Part shown: positions 13,405-24,700 of the stretch, piece after piece | Numbering within the stretch: the first letter of the stretch is position 1 | Layout: the number at the start of each line of letters is the position of its first letter | Source: Phoronis australis | Lineage: Eukaryota; Phoronida; Phoronidae | Direction of reading: 5' to 3' | Length of the DNA: 64,000 nt | NCBI GenBank assembly: GCA_002633005.1 | Contig: NMRA01000396.1 | Coordinates: 179,199-243,198 of the forward strand | Program-made: the position numbers and the translations under genes | Notes under the pieces: generated by a model | What the model saw: the letters and a program-made list of their open reading frames with translations, nothing else | Told to the model about the DNA's origin: nothing | The model's database searches: none

Positions 13405-13461
13405 GACATCAGGAATATTAAAGACAAGGCTAAGTCAGACTCTCTGGAGTGTGGTCGAACC

Positions 13462-14215
13462 CTGAAAATCAGAATGGAGCCATTAAACACCACTGTGAGT
13501 CTAAACAGGTTAAACTCACTCGCTTGATGCTTGAGCAAAACACGCGAATTCGCGAAAACTTTGTATTTACAAACAGCGCCTCCAATCGTTGAAATCACTT
13601 GATGATGTTTTCGTCGTCATTACCCTTTAATGCATTTTAACCTGACGGTGTCTCATAGTAGACGAAGAACCGGAAAATTGTACTGTATCTTTTCCCTTTA
13701 CGTGATGTGCATATTGTATGACACCTGGAGCGAGTTCAGCCTTCAGTCAATTGAAGCGTTTATCTATAGTGTCGTGTTAAAAAACCTGTCTCAAGGGAAA
13801 TTTGTCCAATAGCCTGGCGCTGGTGTTCAAACAAATAATACTAATTACTTATTTGGCAACTTCAACTTCCTTGGCAGTATACGTGGCGTGAAAATTTTAC
13901 ACGTCATTGAACGACCTTCAAATGCCATTAAAAATCATTTGGGAAAACACCTCTCTAATTTCAGTTAACATTTATTTGCTTACATTACTGGAAAGCCACT
14001 ATTGTTGAATTATTTTTCTTTTGTATAATAAATTGTTATTGAGTTGATGCATTCCTATTATGGCCTTGAGTAACCACAATATACTAACACATCTGAACAT
14101 CAACTTATATTCTCGTTAAAGGAGAATGCCACCCGATTTAATTAGGCATTTTACCGTCTTAATCGGTCTATATTCACATCATCTCGCATTTGGTGGACCT
14201 TACCGTGCTGAGAGG
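13462..14215. other. Region upstream of receptor A
   Basis: This should hold the untranslated first exon and promoter of receptor A if the acceptor at 13462 is used. I cannot point to a TATA box or a defined promoter element, and I see no coding sequence. Confidence 0.35.
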
Positions 14216-14439
14216 TTAGGCGTTGACCTGCGAGGAAGGTGAGAAACGACGCAGCGACATCAAAAATTCACTTGCAGAGTGAATGGCGCTCTGTTGATGT
14301 GCATCGTTACCACTTGTGTAAATTATGAAGCTGCGAGGAAAGCGAGTATATCGTTTTTTCGATTTTCTTGAGAGCCAGAAATGCTTAGAAAGTGGCTTGC
14401 GGTAGTGAAACATGTAATGAAAGTTGTTAATAGCAAACA

Positions 14440-14664
14440 ACTATGAGGTCGTGAAACATCCCCGTGTCTGTGGCCGGCATTCCGTCGACTGTGATTTCTC
14501 TGACGAATGCCGGTTAACCAAAGAACTATGCATACGATCCATTGCCTGTAGTATTTCTTGATCAGTGTATTCGGTTCGAACTGATAACGTGTGAAACCTA
14601 ACGATCCACCTGTGAAGTCTTCGTCGGATGAGCTCTCGTCTAAGTCTGGATTGCGAGCTGCCAT
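14440..14664 (-). pseudogene. Fragment of an acidic-N-terminus protein with a YQFEP motif, frameshifted
   Basis: An ATG at 14664 opens MAARNPDLDESSSDEDF, an acidic, serine-rich start followed by GFTRYQFEP. Immediately afterwards the sensible frame shifts by one base, and the reading EYTDQEILQAMDRMHSSLVN continues in the neighbouring frame until a stop near 14441. Acidic N-termini with a (P/R)YxFEP motif, followed by an E-rich helix, occur in multi-copy invertebrate proteins with P2X7-like zinc-binding domains. That comparison is from memory and tentative. No such downstream domain is visible here, so this is probably a decayed first-exon copy. Confidence 0.4.
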
Positions 14665-14859
14665 GTTGACGTTTATTATTCTGCTTTCTGTTTAACACGA
14701 ATTATTCCCAACCTTACCAATGCTTCCATCAAAACTGAAACAAAGTCTGTCTCATTAGATACAATTTGTAATTCTTTTGGAGTATTCGTGAGTACAAACG
14801 CTTTGAAAAGTTAACAATAAATAAATCAATGTGTTACCGGCTTTAGATACAATTGACCA

Positions 14860-15383
14860 GGCACCGAAGCCGTACGTGTGAGTGCATGGCATTTCAGTGT
14901 TTGCTGACAGCTGAATGTGAAGCATATGAAGACGCCCTAGTCTGGCTCTCACAGAACACAACACCTGGAGGCAGATAATTTCTACTTACAGACTCCCTCA
15001 GCCTCATTAACAGGCTAAAAACTGGTCATGTGAAGGATTCCTGGATACCTCTGTTCAGCTCTATTAATGGTCTCTTCACCAGTGTTTATATACCAGCACA
15101 CTGTGGCATCTCATTCAACGTCAAGGCGGATGAGCTCGCAGGCATCGCAGAAACGATTGCCGACCTGCTCCTCACACCAGCTGACGTAATCTCCAGAGTG
15201 CGTGAATCACTTACAGATGCCGAGATTGTACAACAGCAGGAGAGAAGGCAGCAAAATCTTGTTTCAGGCGAAAATATCGAAGAGTGTGTAATCAGCACGA
15301 ACTTGGTTGCATCTCCAAATTTAGATTGCGTGCGATACTGGAAAGAAGAGGGCCAGAGACTTATCCCGGTGCCTACCGTCTGA
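14860..15383 (+). pseudogene. RNase H domain fragment of a retroelement
   Basis: The frame reading AEAYEDALVWL-like residues (from ACAGCTGAATGTGAAGC), then LTDSLSLINRLKTGHV, then YIPAHCGISFNVKADELAGIA matches the order of the RNase H active-site blocks: acidic E, D in TDS, H in AHCGI, D in KADELA. RNase H removes RNA from RNA-DNA hybrids, and this form is typical of non-LTR retrotransposons. An in-frame TAA at 14976-14978 breaks the domain between the E and D blocks, and the first catalytic aspartate is not evident upstream. No reverse transcriptase is visible nearby. A degenerate retroelement remnant is the best reading. Confidence 0.65.
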
Positions 15384-17423
15384 CGTCACCACAGAAACAG
15401 AAACAGACAGAAAGCTGCTGTGAAACAATAAGTCAATTTCATATGCTGTGATCACATGTTAGGCGAATCTTTATTTAGATATACAGATACATTATTCAAA
15501 TCAATGTTACTGTACAACTTTTGCCATCACGCTTCTGTGGAAGGGGAACCTAACTTCGCGGCCCCCTAAAAGTAAGTAAAGTCGTGGCTAATTAGCCAAA
15601 TAATTACGTGCACATTATTCCTTTGACTCATTATTATAGTCTTTTTGTGATTGGATGTTTATTATCCAACTTAAGCTAGTTTATGTTCGTGATGTCCAGT
15701 CTCAGCGGCCACGACGAGCCTGATCGGGTTCCGAGCCACCGTGACTGGCTGGGATAACAAGCATTTTGTGTTTTAGAACTGCAAGTTGCAAGTCTAATAG
15801 TACAACACACAGCCGCGTTCTCCTGTCTGTATTTCACGAAAAGGGTTCGAATTTATCACCAAACAGACCCAAACTCCCGCGATCTACATGGTAAATAGAC
15901 CTACAGTCTACCAAACTTTGTAGGATATTGTACGTTCAGATACCCATGAATCCGTAAGAATGAAATAAAACAACACGTTTGTTCATTAACTCGATGTATT
16001 TGTAAGGGTTTCACATCGAATTTTGATGATTTATTGGTGTAAAACGATGAGTACAAGAGATAAGTTGATACCAGCAAGTGTGTTGTCAACGGTTGAACAA
16101 AGTGCATTCTAACCTATGATGCCATTGCTAAGGTGCCGTCAGGTGTCAGGTAAAACAACTAAACTTGCTGTTATCGAGTGGAACTATTCGATCTAATTTG
16201 TTACAAAATAGGTTGTTTTTGGATGGCACTCTCCTTTAATCAGTAATAAGGTAGTCGAGAGGTCTTCATCCACTTACCGCAACTTACTTAGAATAATTAA
16301 AGCATAACTCTTAGAGCTCAGACACGGTTTTGGATAATTCTATGAGAATCGATTTCGCTCGAGTTACGCTTTCAGTCTGCTGCAGAACGAGCATCTTGCT
16401 GGATTTGGACTAGAGCTAGAAACTTTCAGACAGACGTGGCCATCCACTCTGGCGGTTGGCACAGTGGCTTACTGCTGCCGGCGACGCTGGGGATGGCAAC
16501 ACCGTTAGGAGTCGTCGAAACTGTACAGTCTGTCCTGGCAGGCGGCTGAGGAGTGTATAGTGTCTTGTAACTCGCAAGTTGTATGGTTTATCTATTCCAG
16601 CTACGCTGCTGAGATGTGTGGTTGAGCAAGTCACGTATTATCAGTGATGCATTTTTTCTTTCGTCCAAGTGAATATCTAGATCCAAAAAAATGATAAACC
16701 ACAACTTCTAAAACTAACTGTGAAAAAATTGCCCCGACGTTAGGGCAGATGGCAACGATTTTTTGCGGGAACCAGTCTGTCCTAAATACTCACCAAAAAG
16801 AGGCAGACGGCTATGCAACGTCCACAAAATCATTTTACTGTAAGTTTGACAATTTGTATTTTATAATTTTTCTCATCCATATGCTTGTGTATGACTGTTT
16901 TCCAGCACATGGTTTTTGTAGTTAATTTATTCGCTCGAAATAAACATTGATACATCGTCATGATGAATATTATCAACACAAGAACATAAATGATATTACG
17001 ACACCCGAAAATAACATTTTATCATATTTGGATAAGATAGATTTATTGAAGCTATTAGCTTTGGTTAGGGCAATTAACAACAAAACAATTGTGCTTTTGA
17101 GAGTTCATCACAAATCGCTAATTGACGCCGTGTTGTCTTCACCAGATAGATCCACGCAAGTACTCTGACAGTTCAGCTTTAGATTGTGACAGCGCGTGTT
17201 GCAGGTTTGATTACATGCTGAGGCTGAAATCTGGAAATATCCTTTCTCGCCAGTAATGTCTCGTAAACAATTCTACCGTAGTTGATTACATCATCCTAAA
17301 CTTTAAAGTGGGAATGAGTCATGCATTGTCTGTATAGGAATGTTCATGGCGTCTTAATGACGTTTAGGACCCAGTGTGACGACGGCATGTGTTTTCCGGG
17401 TTTAAACTGCGTCGTATAATGTC
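15384..17423. other. Gene-free stretch
   Basis: I see no recognisable coding sequence, RNA gene or complete transposon here. Confidence 0.4.
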
Positions 17424-17745
17424 ACCATAGACTATAGTACTGTACATGGACCGCCAACTCGTATACTTTCAATGAACGAAATCTGTGCTCTTACAGATGG
17501 AATGACGTCATATTCACTAGCAACACCTGGCGTACGTTAGGTAACGCTAGGAACTACGCTAGGACCCATCTAAAATCTAGCCAAAGCCACGTGATCTTAT
17601 TTAAAATACATGACAATTTCTCACATAATCTCTCGAAGTCTTCAACTGCATTTTAGCAAGGTCCTAGCGTTGCTGAACGGGAGGCTGGTCAAATTATTTT
17701 GTGTTATTTCCGGCAAGTACGTCGTCTGCTAATCGTGGTCTGCTG
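17424..17745. repeat. Diverged copy of the 60391-60575 repeat, interrupted by a MITE
   Basis: ACCATAGACTATA, then CATGGACCGCCAACTCG, TTCAATGAACGAAATCTGTG, and finally TTTCCGGCAAGTACGTCGTC and TGCTAATC, recur in order at 60391-60575. Here a MITE splits the unit at 17535-17679. At 60555 the unit runs into a THAP-domain frame; here the equivalent ATG is GTG and the THAP reading is lost. Confidence 0.7.
17535..17679. mobile_element. MITE copy 1, about 145 bp
   Basis: Terminal inverted repeats are visible: the left end reads CGTTAGGTAACGCTAGGA and the right end, on the opposite strand, reads CGTTCAGCAACGCTAGGA. The interior, with CTAAAATCTAGCCAAAG and GTGATCTTATTTAAAATAC, is shared with the copy at 63505-63643. 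Comparison with the uninterrupted repeat at 60391 shows that this segment is an insertion. A possible target duplication is CTGGC on the left and CTGGT on the right. There is no coding capacity, and I cannot assign a superfamily. Confidence 0.75.
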
Positions 17746-18519
17746 TTGCATCGTCACAATAACTGCATCAGATAATTTAGGAGAGTGTCGCCTCCTCCAG
17801 GATTTTACGCAAGAAAATGTCGGTGTTGAGAATCTGTTGTCTATAATCTATGCAGCCACTCGCGTCATCACTAGACATCCGCGTAACAATAAACTTTATA
17901 AAAATACGAAATAGACGGTGATTTTATTCTCAGAGCCGGACGTCCCGAGAAGTACGGTGATTGCCAGAGGTGTAAGGAAAATGCTAAAGACTGAAAGAGG
18001 AATACACATGTAGACTTAATGTACATATAACGATACATATTACCCTGTTGTCCTTCATTTTGTAGCATTTCACCGGAATCCGCTGACATAGAGCTCACCG
18101 AACGGAACTTTCTCATGTTTCTGTATGTGGTACACTGTCTAGTATCCTCTATCCATTTTACGGCTATTATTTAGTCGACTAACGGTACTAACCTGGTTAT
18201 CAGTTATGTTTGTCTACTGGATCAAACAATGTATGCATAACCATGACACTGTTATCTTGCCATGAAGACTATGCACTAATCTCGTTGTTTATGAAACGAA
18301 ATAGAAATTATTTTGTTATTATTTCGGGTCAAGTACGAGTCATCCAGAGGCACCGTGGTCTTAAGAGACCTATACTCGGTAGTAAAATGGTCCCCCAAAT
18401 TGAATTGTAAATCTGTATCCATCCAAGAAAGTTTTTAATGCCAAAACGTTAAATCTGTTCAACTGGGTTGTGGTACTTATTAAAAACCACGCAGCCTTTG
18501 GGAGCGTCCTGCTCCTTGT

Positions 18520-18663
18520 TAAGGGGGGGAGATAGCGAGGGAGGGGAGAGGGTAGGACGGATTAGGAGAGAGAGGGAGGGAGGCAGGGAGCGAGGGAGGG
18601 AGTGAGGCAGGAAAGGAGGGAGGGAGGGAGGAAAGGAGGGAGATAGGGCGGGAGGGAGGGAGG

Positions 18664-18758
<95 letters not shown>

Positions 18759-18770
18759 AGATAGAGAGAA
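18520..18770. repeat. Purine-rich low-complexity tract with (GA)n microsatellite
   Basis: A GGGA/GAGG-rich tract leads into an uninterrupted GA dinucleotide run at 18667-18753. The long serine/leucine and proline/serine frame on the opposite strand is a by-product of the repeat. Confidence 0.95.
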
Positions 18771-21700
18771 AGCTCAGCAGGAAGCTTCATCTGTCATTTT
18801 CATCATTTCATCATTCTTCAAGAAGAATGACGGCTTAAGGATGCAGGAAGGGTTGAAGATGTTTTGCATTGATTTTAACGGTGTGTTCTTTAATTATTTT
18901 CAGTTGTTTGTGGTGCCTGACAAGGTACATTGCATAACGTACTGCCAGTTTTCAAGTGCTTGCGAACACTAAAGGAATCCCAGTGATGAGATTTTAACTG
19001 ATTTTAAATCATCAGTTCTATTCTTTATTTTCATTAGTCATGTACTTATCATATGATATCAAAGTTGTGTGGCAAACATCGTTTTGAAGCAGGAGCTGCA
19101 TTAGGAAATAGGTTAAAACTGACTCATCACGTAACAAGAAATTGTCGCATTTTAACCCCAATTTAGCTACCCTGGTATCTCCAAACCCACTGAACTGTGC
19201 GATGCTTTTCATACCCAACATTTTCCGGACTCTAACATAATTGATCAAACAAAAACGGTTTAGAATGTTTAAATTCCAAAGTTGCCGCTGGTTGGCGGTA
19301 ACATATGCTTGACGGATCCGTGGACTGGAACTCAATGATAGTCGAAATTTCCTTGTAAGTGAACAATAAATCTCCACAGATTATGTATCCTGTACTCTAG
19401 AACTTGTTCACTTTTAAAGTAAGACAAAATATATGTATTCTTAACAGATACATTTATCTGTCAAAAACGTTTGGAAGTCACACATGCGTATTTTACCAGA
19501 GGTAGCACATATGATAATAAAGAGGATTTGGTGTAAACCATAGACTTGGTTTTTGGTCCTAAGAAAAAAATATAACTATTCTTCCTCAATCTACCAAACT
19601 CAACGCAATGATTAACAAAATCACATTTTCAATATCAAATTTCCTTTTCAGTATTTTGAGGAGGTGACCTTTGGTAATTGCAATAATAAATAAAAAGCTT
19701 TCCTTACATTCAATCCATACTTACTCGCAGTTCTTCATACCAGGCACCACTCGCTCTCGATGATCGTAATGGTACAATTACACAGTAACAGATGTTTTTT
19801 TAAGTTTCGGAAACGGAAACTGTAGACTGTGCGCCGTTCAATAATTTAGCGGATACATCCATCACATGTTGATTGGTTGTTTCTTCTAAAAACTCGTTTT
19901 CTCATTACCCGCAGAAAATCTAGTCGATTTTTTCAATAGAAATTATTAATTTACTTAATCTGTATCTACCGAAAGCTAATAGCAAAATTAAACTATGTTG
20001 TTTGTTACTGGTTTGGGTGCCAATCGGTATTATTTTTAAACGCGTAGGATGGAGCAAAAGTATTTTAAACATGTTTTGGACGAGCAAACGACAAGTGTAA
20101 TAAAGGAAATGACGAATCAAAACCAGCTAAACTGTTCCATCTGCCCCGTGACCCCAAAGAAAAATAAAATCTGAAAAAAGGTTATTTCAGGATAGTTTCG
20201 TACAAATATAAGCGTAGAGCATTAAACTGGGGCCATGTAAGTGTTATTTCTCGAAGTTATCTAGAACTCTGGAACAATGCTGAAATTCCGAGCATCATGT
20301 CTCAGAAATGGCTGATTGGGTCCATTAAAAACTTCCAGATACCCTGATTTATGCACTGTTGGCCACAAACTGTCAGGAATTATCTTTTAAGATGTTCGAA
20401 GTTTGCATGAGAGGCTTTTATTACTAAAGACGAACTCTAACAGATTTTTTCTTGAACACTTATTTTAAAACAGAATTCACCCATGCTCTTCATAACGCTG
20501 TTTTCCTGAGAACGTAATTTCCTGTATATTACACATGGTTACATAATCCAATAATACGCAGACTGGTACAAAAAGTCAAATTATACAGGATTTCAACATT
20601 CATAATGCATATAGCTCTACTTAGTTCAAATCTATAATTTTGAAGACATTTTACTAAAATCGAAGATTTTTCAATAAACTTCTTCACTTTCCTAAAGAAT
20701 ACTTGTTTTGGGAGTAAAAGGTTATTTTCAAACTAAAAACAATTGAGTTGCACGCGCACTATACCGACACGTTATCAATTGTGCAGGTATTCCGCCTGAT
20801 AAGTCACATGATATGTTCATGTGCTTTAAACACATATTTTTAATCCATTTCCACCAAGTTATTCATCAACCTATGTGGCTACATACATGTGAAAACAGCC
20901 TTAAGTAGCTAATGTTCACATAGAACTCGTGTTATGAAGTCATTTACTAAGTTAATTATTCAGCCTATCTGGTTGACATAAATCTAAAATCAACTCATTA
21001 GCACATTCAATTCCATAATAGCCTAATCGTCTCATTTGCTGTTTTATTTTTTTTGAAAACACAACAGCAATACACATTAGACAAAAGATAGTCCCACGCG
21101 CGCACACACACACCACCCACGCTCGCATACATCGAGATCTACCAACAGAATCAAAACCCGTGCATACACAAAAAAGACCGAAAGGCAATCTATTGTTGAA
21201 CTTTCTGCATTCGAAATTAATCAATCACACAGTATACATATTTTTCCTGTTTAAAGATTTTGATGATAATGTCGGAGTCCGGTGTTCACAAACGCACGCA
21301 TATTTGTAAAACGTTCCAACAATCTAAAAACAGTAAACGAAAAGAATTTGTCTTCATAACTACCACTGTCAGTAAGTAGTAACTGGGTTGTATGGAATTG
21401 ATACAAATGTCTTTGCAAGGAAAGTCATTCCGCTCTCTGCCACGTTAGTAAAACGTCAAATTTTTAACTTCTCTCAGTACTTGGTTACTTCAGTAAAATC
21501 GATTCTGTTGTTTTATTGTCTAGTTGAAAGATACTTATTAAAACAATTTAATTGATTACATTAATTAAATCATAACATTTTGTTTTCAGATGGGGTGTTA
21601 TTGATCGACAATATCAAAATCTTTAGATTAGTCCATAAATTTTTCATAACACATTAGCGACAAGTATGTGGAGTTAGCCAAGTATCTACAAAACTATAGA

Positions 21701-24700
21701 TTATATCAATTAATACATTTGTCTTTAAAAGTAAAAAGCCAAGTTTAGAATTTGAATTTTTACATTTTACCAATCTGCCATTAATTGAGCCACGTGACGT
21801 GTTAATTATATTTTTACAAAATGAAAAGGTACACTGATAGCAAACAACGATATCAATAACGCAACCGACTTTCGCTTGATTGCAATGTGTCTAGGGTGTT
21901 ACATGAACTTAAAACCCCAATTGGCGGTAAGGTTTTGGTAATAGTGTCCAAATGTAATATACACATACACACGCACAGTGATCGTTGCAGCACTGCTTTA
22001 TAAGAAATAGGTGCTACCACTTGGTCAAACATTCATATTGCACAATAAACCGGTGTACATTCATAAGTGACTGTGTTTTCAAAGTTGTTTTTGCGTACAT
22101 CAAGTCGTCAGAAATTCCCATTGAGCAGATGCATGGACTTGCAGGCACTGTGCTCAATTTTAATAGGGCAAAGATGAATTTACGTTTAAATAAAATATAA
22201 CGTTTAATGTGATGTGACAAATAATATATGGCATATGTATTGAAGTATGAATTTGTCGAATTGTTTTCATAGTTTAAAAAACTTAAATCCCCGCATTACA
22301 TGTATGTTTCTTTGGACCAAGAACAGAGACTTTTCTGATTATGTTGTGAAATTTACTGGGAAATTGGAGCTACACGGAATTTTGAAACAAAATTAGACTA
22401 GCGATTTTACTTCGCTGTCACGAGCCATGCCACATCACGTTGATCCACTAGTTGTCACAACAATTTCTTTTTGCTTCGAATGTTCTAAACATGTCTCCCG
22501 AAAGTCATGATGCCACATGTCATAGTACGGTTCTTGGCACTTGTATTGGAAGGACAAAAGCGCTAACACGAGGTTATCGCAAATTCAATCCAATAGTTCA
22601 GGATAGGAGCTCTTTCTCCACAGCCTATTGATCAACTCGTCTAACGCTTTCATAGTCAGCATAATTTTCATGGTGTTACCTTTAACGTTTTCTGTTTAGG
22701 AGTCGCATGGCATTTAATTTTGCTCTTCGCAAACGTGATCACGTCATGACAAATATTTGGTGATAGGATTCATGCCATTTCGTATTTTAGTTGTCATTAC
22801 AGTTAGTACACTGAGCATTTTCGACTGAAGCAAAGTGAGCTCACATGATTCGCCTGCACTAATTGAATTTTTTCTGGAAAACTTACAGGATTATGTGTGT
22901 TTGACACTTACAGATAGATGTGTTTTTCCAGATGCCGACTCAAAATACGCATGGAAGGCAGATGCCGTCTGTTCACTGGAATTGTCTGGCCCGCATGTTT
23001 CAGACGCAAAAAGTAATACTCTCAACCAACTATGCAAAGAGAGGGCTCATTTATTATTTACTTCTGTCAAATTATTAGTGCATGCGTCCTGAATATGACA
23101 CGATGGTTGAACTCATGACCCTGCAAATGTGGTAATGACCCTTTGATTGTTGATCGTTCGATAAAAAGCACTCTGCTGGCAAATTATGACCAAAAGTTGA
23201 ATTCAGTGTACGTATGCAATTCACGAGCACAAGAAATGGCTTTAAGTTCGCAATTCACGAGCGTGCAATTTCCTGGATAATTTAATGAGTTTCGTTGTTG
23301 ACTTACTGAATGCCAAGTCACGATGACCTCCAGTCTTTCGTGCTGACTCCGTCATTGTGCGCAATCCAGTTTCACCATTTTAACCCGACGTTGTACATGT
23401 ATGCTGAAATATGATTTTTGTGACTGCTAGACAAGCTGAAGCAACTAAAGTTAATGGTTTAGCGACTTTCTGCACTTAGATAATAAGATACTTGCCCTAA
23501 TTTGGTGATTTTACCCAATACTAATTTCGTCATATACTATTTTTGAACTTATTTCCCCGAAGAGACCTGGCTATTGTTTAAGTGAAACCCTGTCCTCAAA
23601 CTGCCACATCCGTTGTTTGAGACAAGGTGCCTTTCAACACAGATAAAGATGAATGATTCAGTTTAATTAGGCTACCCTACTTTTTTACAGAAATAAATAG
23701 GTTGGGCAAACACACATGCGTCTTGAATTGAAGAAACTGTAAAAACGAAAAATACTATTCGACATTTAGTACGGTACATGTACATCTTTTTTTCTCTGCA
23801 TGGAATAGGAACTTGGCTAGTTTGGTCATAACATTGATATCCTAGTGCGATATCAGCATGCGACGAAAAACAAGAGTTACATCAATTAAAGCAACTAGAG
23901 TGTCAAATTTTGGTAAAAAATCCACACACAAAGGGGATATTAACAAGAGTTGGTATTCACTATCAATAACTCTTATCACACAACAAGGGTACAATCTTTC
24001 CTGTCTTGGCATTTCAAAGTACGTTCCATATCAACCATCAATAAGAGATTAGCACATCGAAATAGAGCTTTCAAAGCATGAAACAATACTTTAGGACGAG
24101 AGTCCACTCGAAAAATCTATATGCGGTTATCTTGCTTAATAATGTTAAACTGTCTTGCCACATCTGATGTTTAATGTCATTACAGCTCTGTTTAAAAACG
24201 TCAACAGTTACAATCTCATTTCTAACCCTTTGGGAGAACCAGACAATAACAAAACTAATATGCAAAATTTTAACCTATATTTAGCCCCCATCTATCTTTA
24301 CATGTACCTAGTTCAGCCATCCGCCTTGTATTGGTAAGAACAGTACACTTCAACATACCTCTTTTTCGTGCATTTCACCTGTCCGTATCCTTTCAGTAAA
24401 TTAAAATTCGAGGTACTGTATTGTGATGTCATTTCAATAGGACTTCCCTTTATAAAATAGTTGTCATAATGTCTGCGGCACCCTCCATTTCTAAATACAA
24501 TAATCTTTAACTAGACCCTGTAAAATCTTCATCCTGATGTCTGTTTCCATCAATTTGATTGGTTATACATTGTGGATCTCAAAACAATGAAAGTTAACAA
24601 AATACGGACACATCTATGATTATTATCATCACATTTTCCCAGAAACAAGGCTCAGCCTGCCGCCGATACTTCCAGTAAAACAGTAATAGTGCAGTCTGTG

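Larger units (their letters stand above)
12803..13434. repeat. Near-identical 315-bp direct duplication flush with a single N
   Basis: Sequence 12803-13119 repeats from 13121 to about 13434 with a few substitutions and small indels, and both copies end in AAGGCTAA. The N at 13120 sits exactly between them. Each copy contains the receptor A signal-peptide exon, so the apparent two exons are most likely one exon present twice because alleles were not collapsed. Confidence 0.85.
12400..13461. repeat. Segment paralogous to 53000-53930 (signal-peptide exon and intron flank)
   Basis: Stretches here recur in the same order at 53000-53930. Examples are CACATGCCTGCTCTTCAGAG at 12418 (TTCACATGCTTGCTCTTTAG in the other copy), ATGTGCAGTCCACAT near 12552, and the run leading to TTTACCAAT near 12865. 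The 55-nt exon itself is also shared. The similarity extends over non-coding sequence, which indicates segmental duplication of the 5' part of the receptor gene. Confidence 0.7.

Noticed and set aside
18449-18790. 113-codon serine/leucine/proline frame on the minus strand
   Set aside because: It translates the GA microsatellite and the flanking purine tract.
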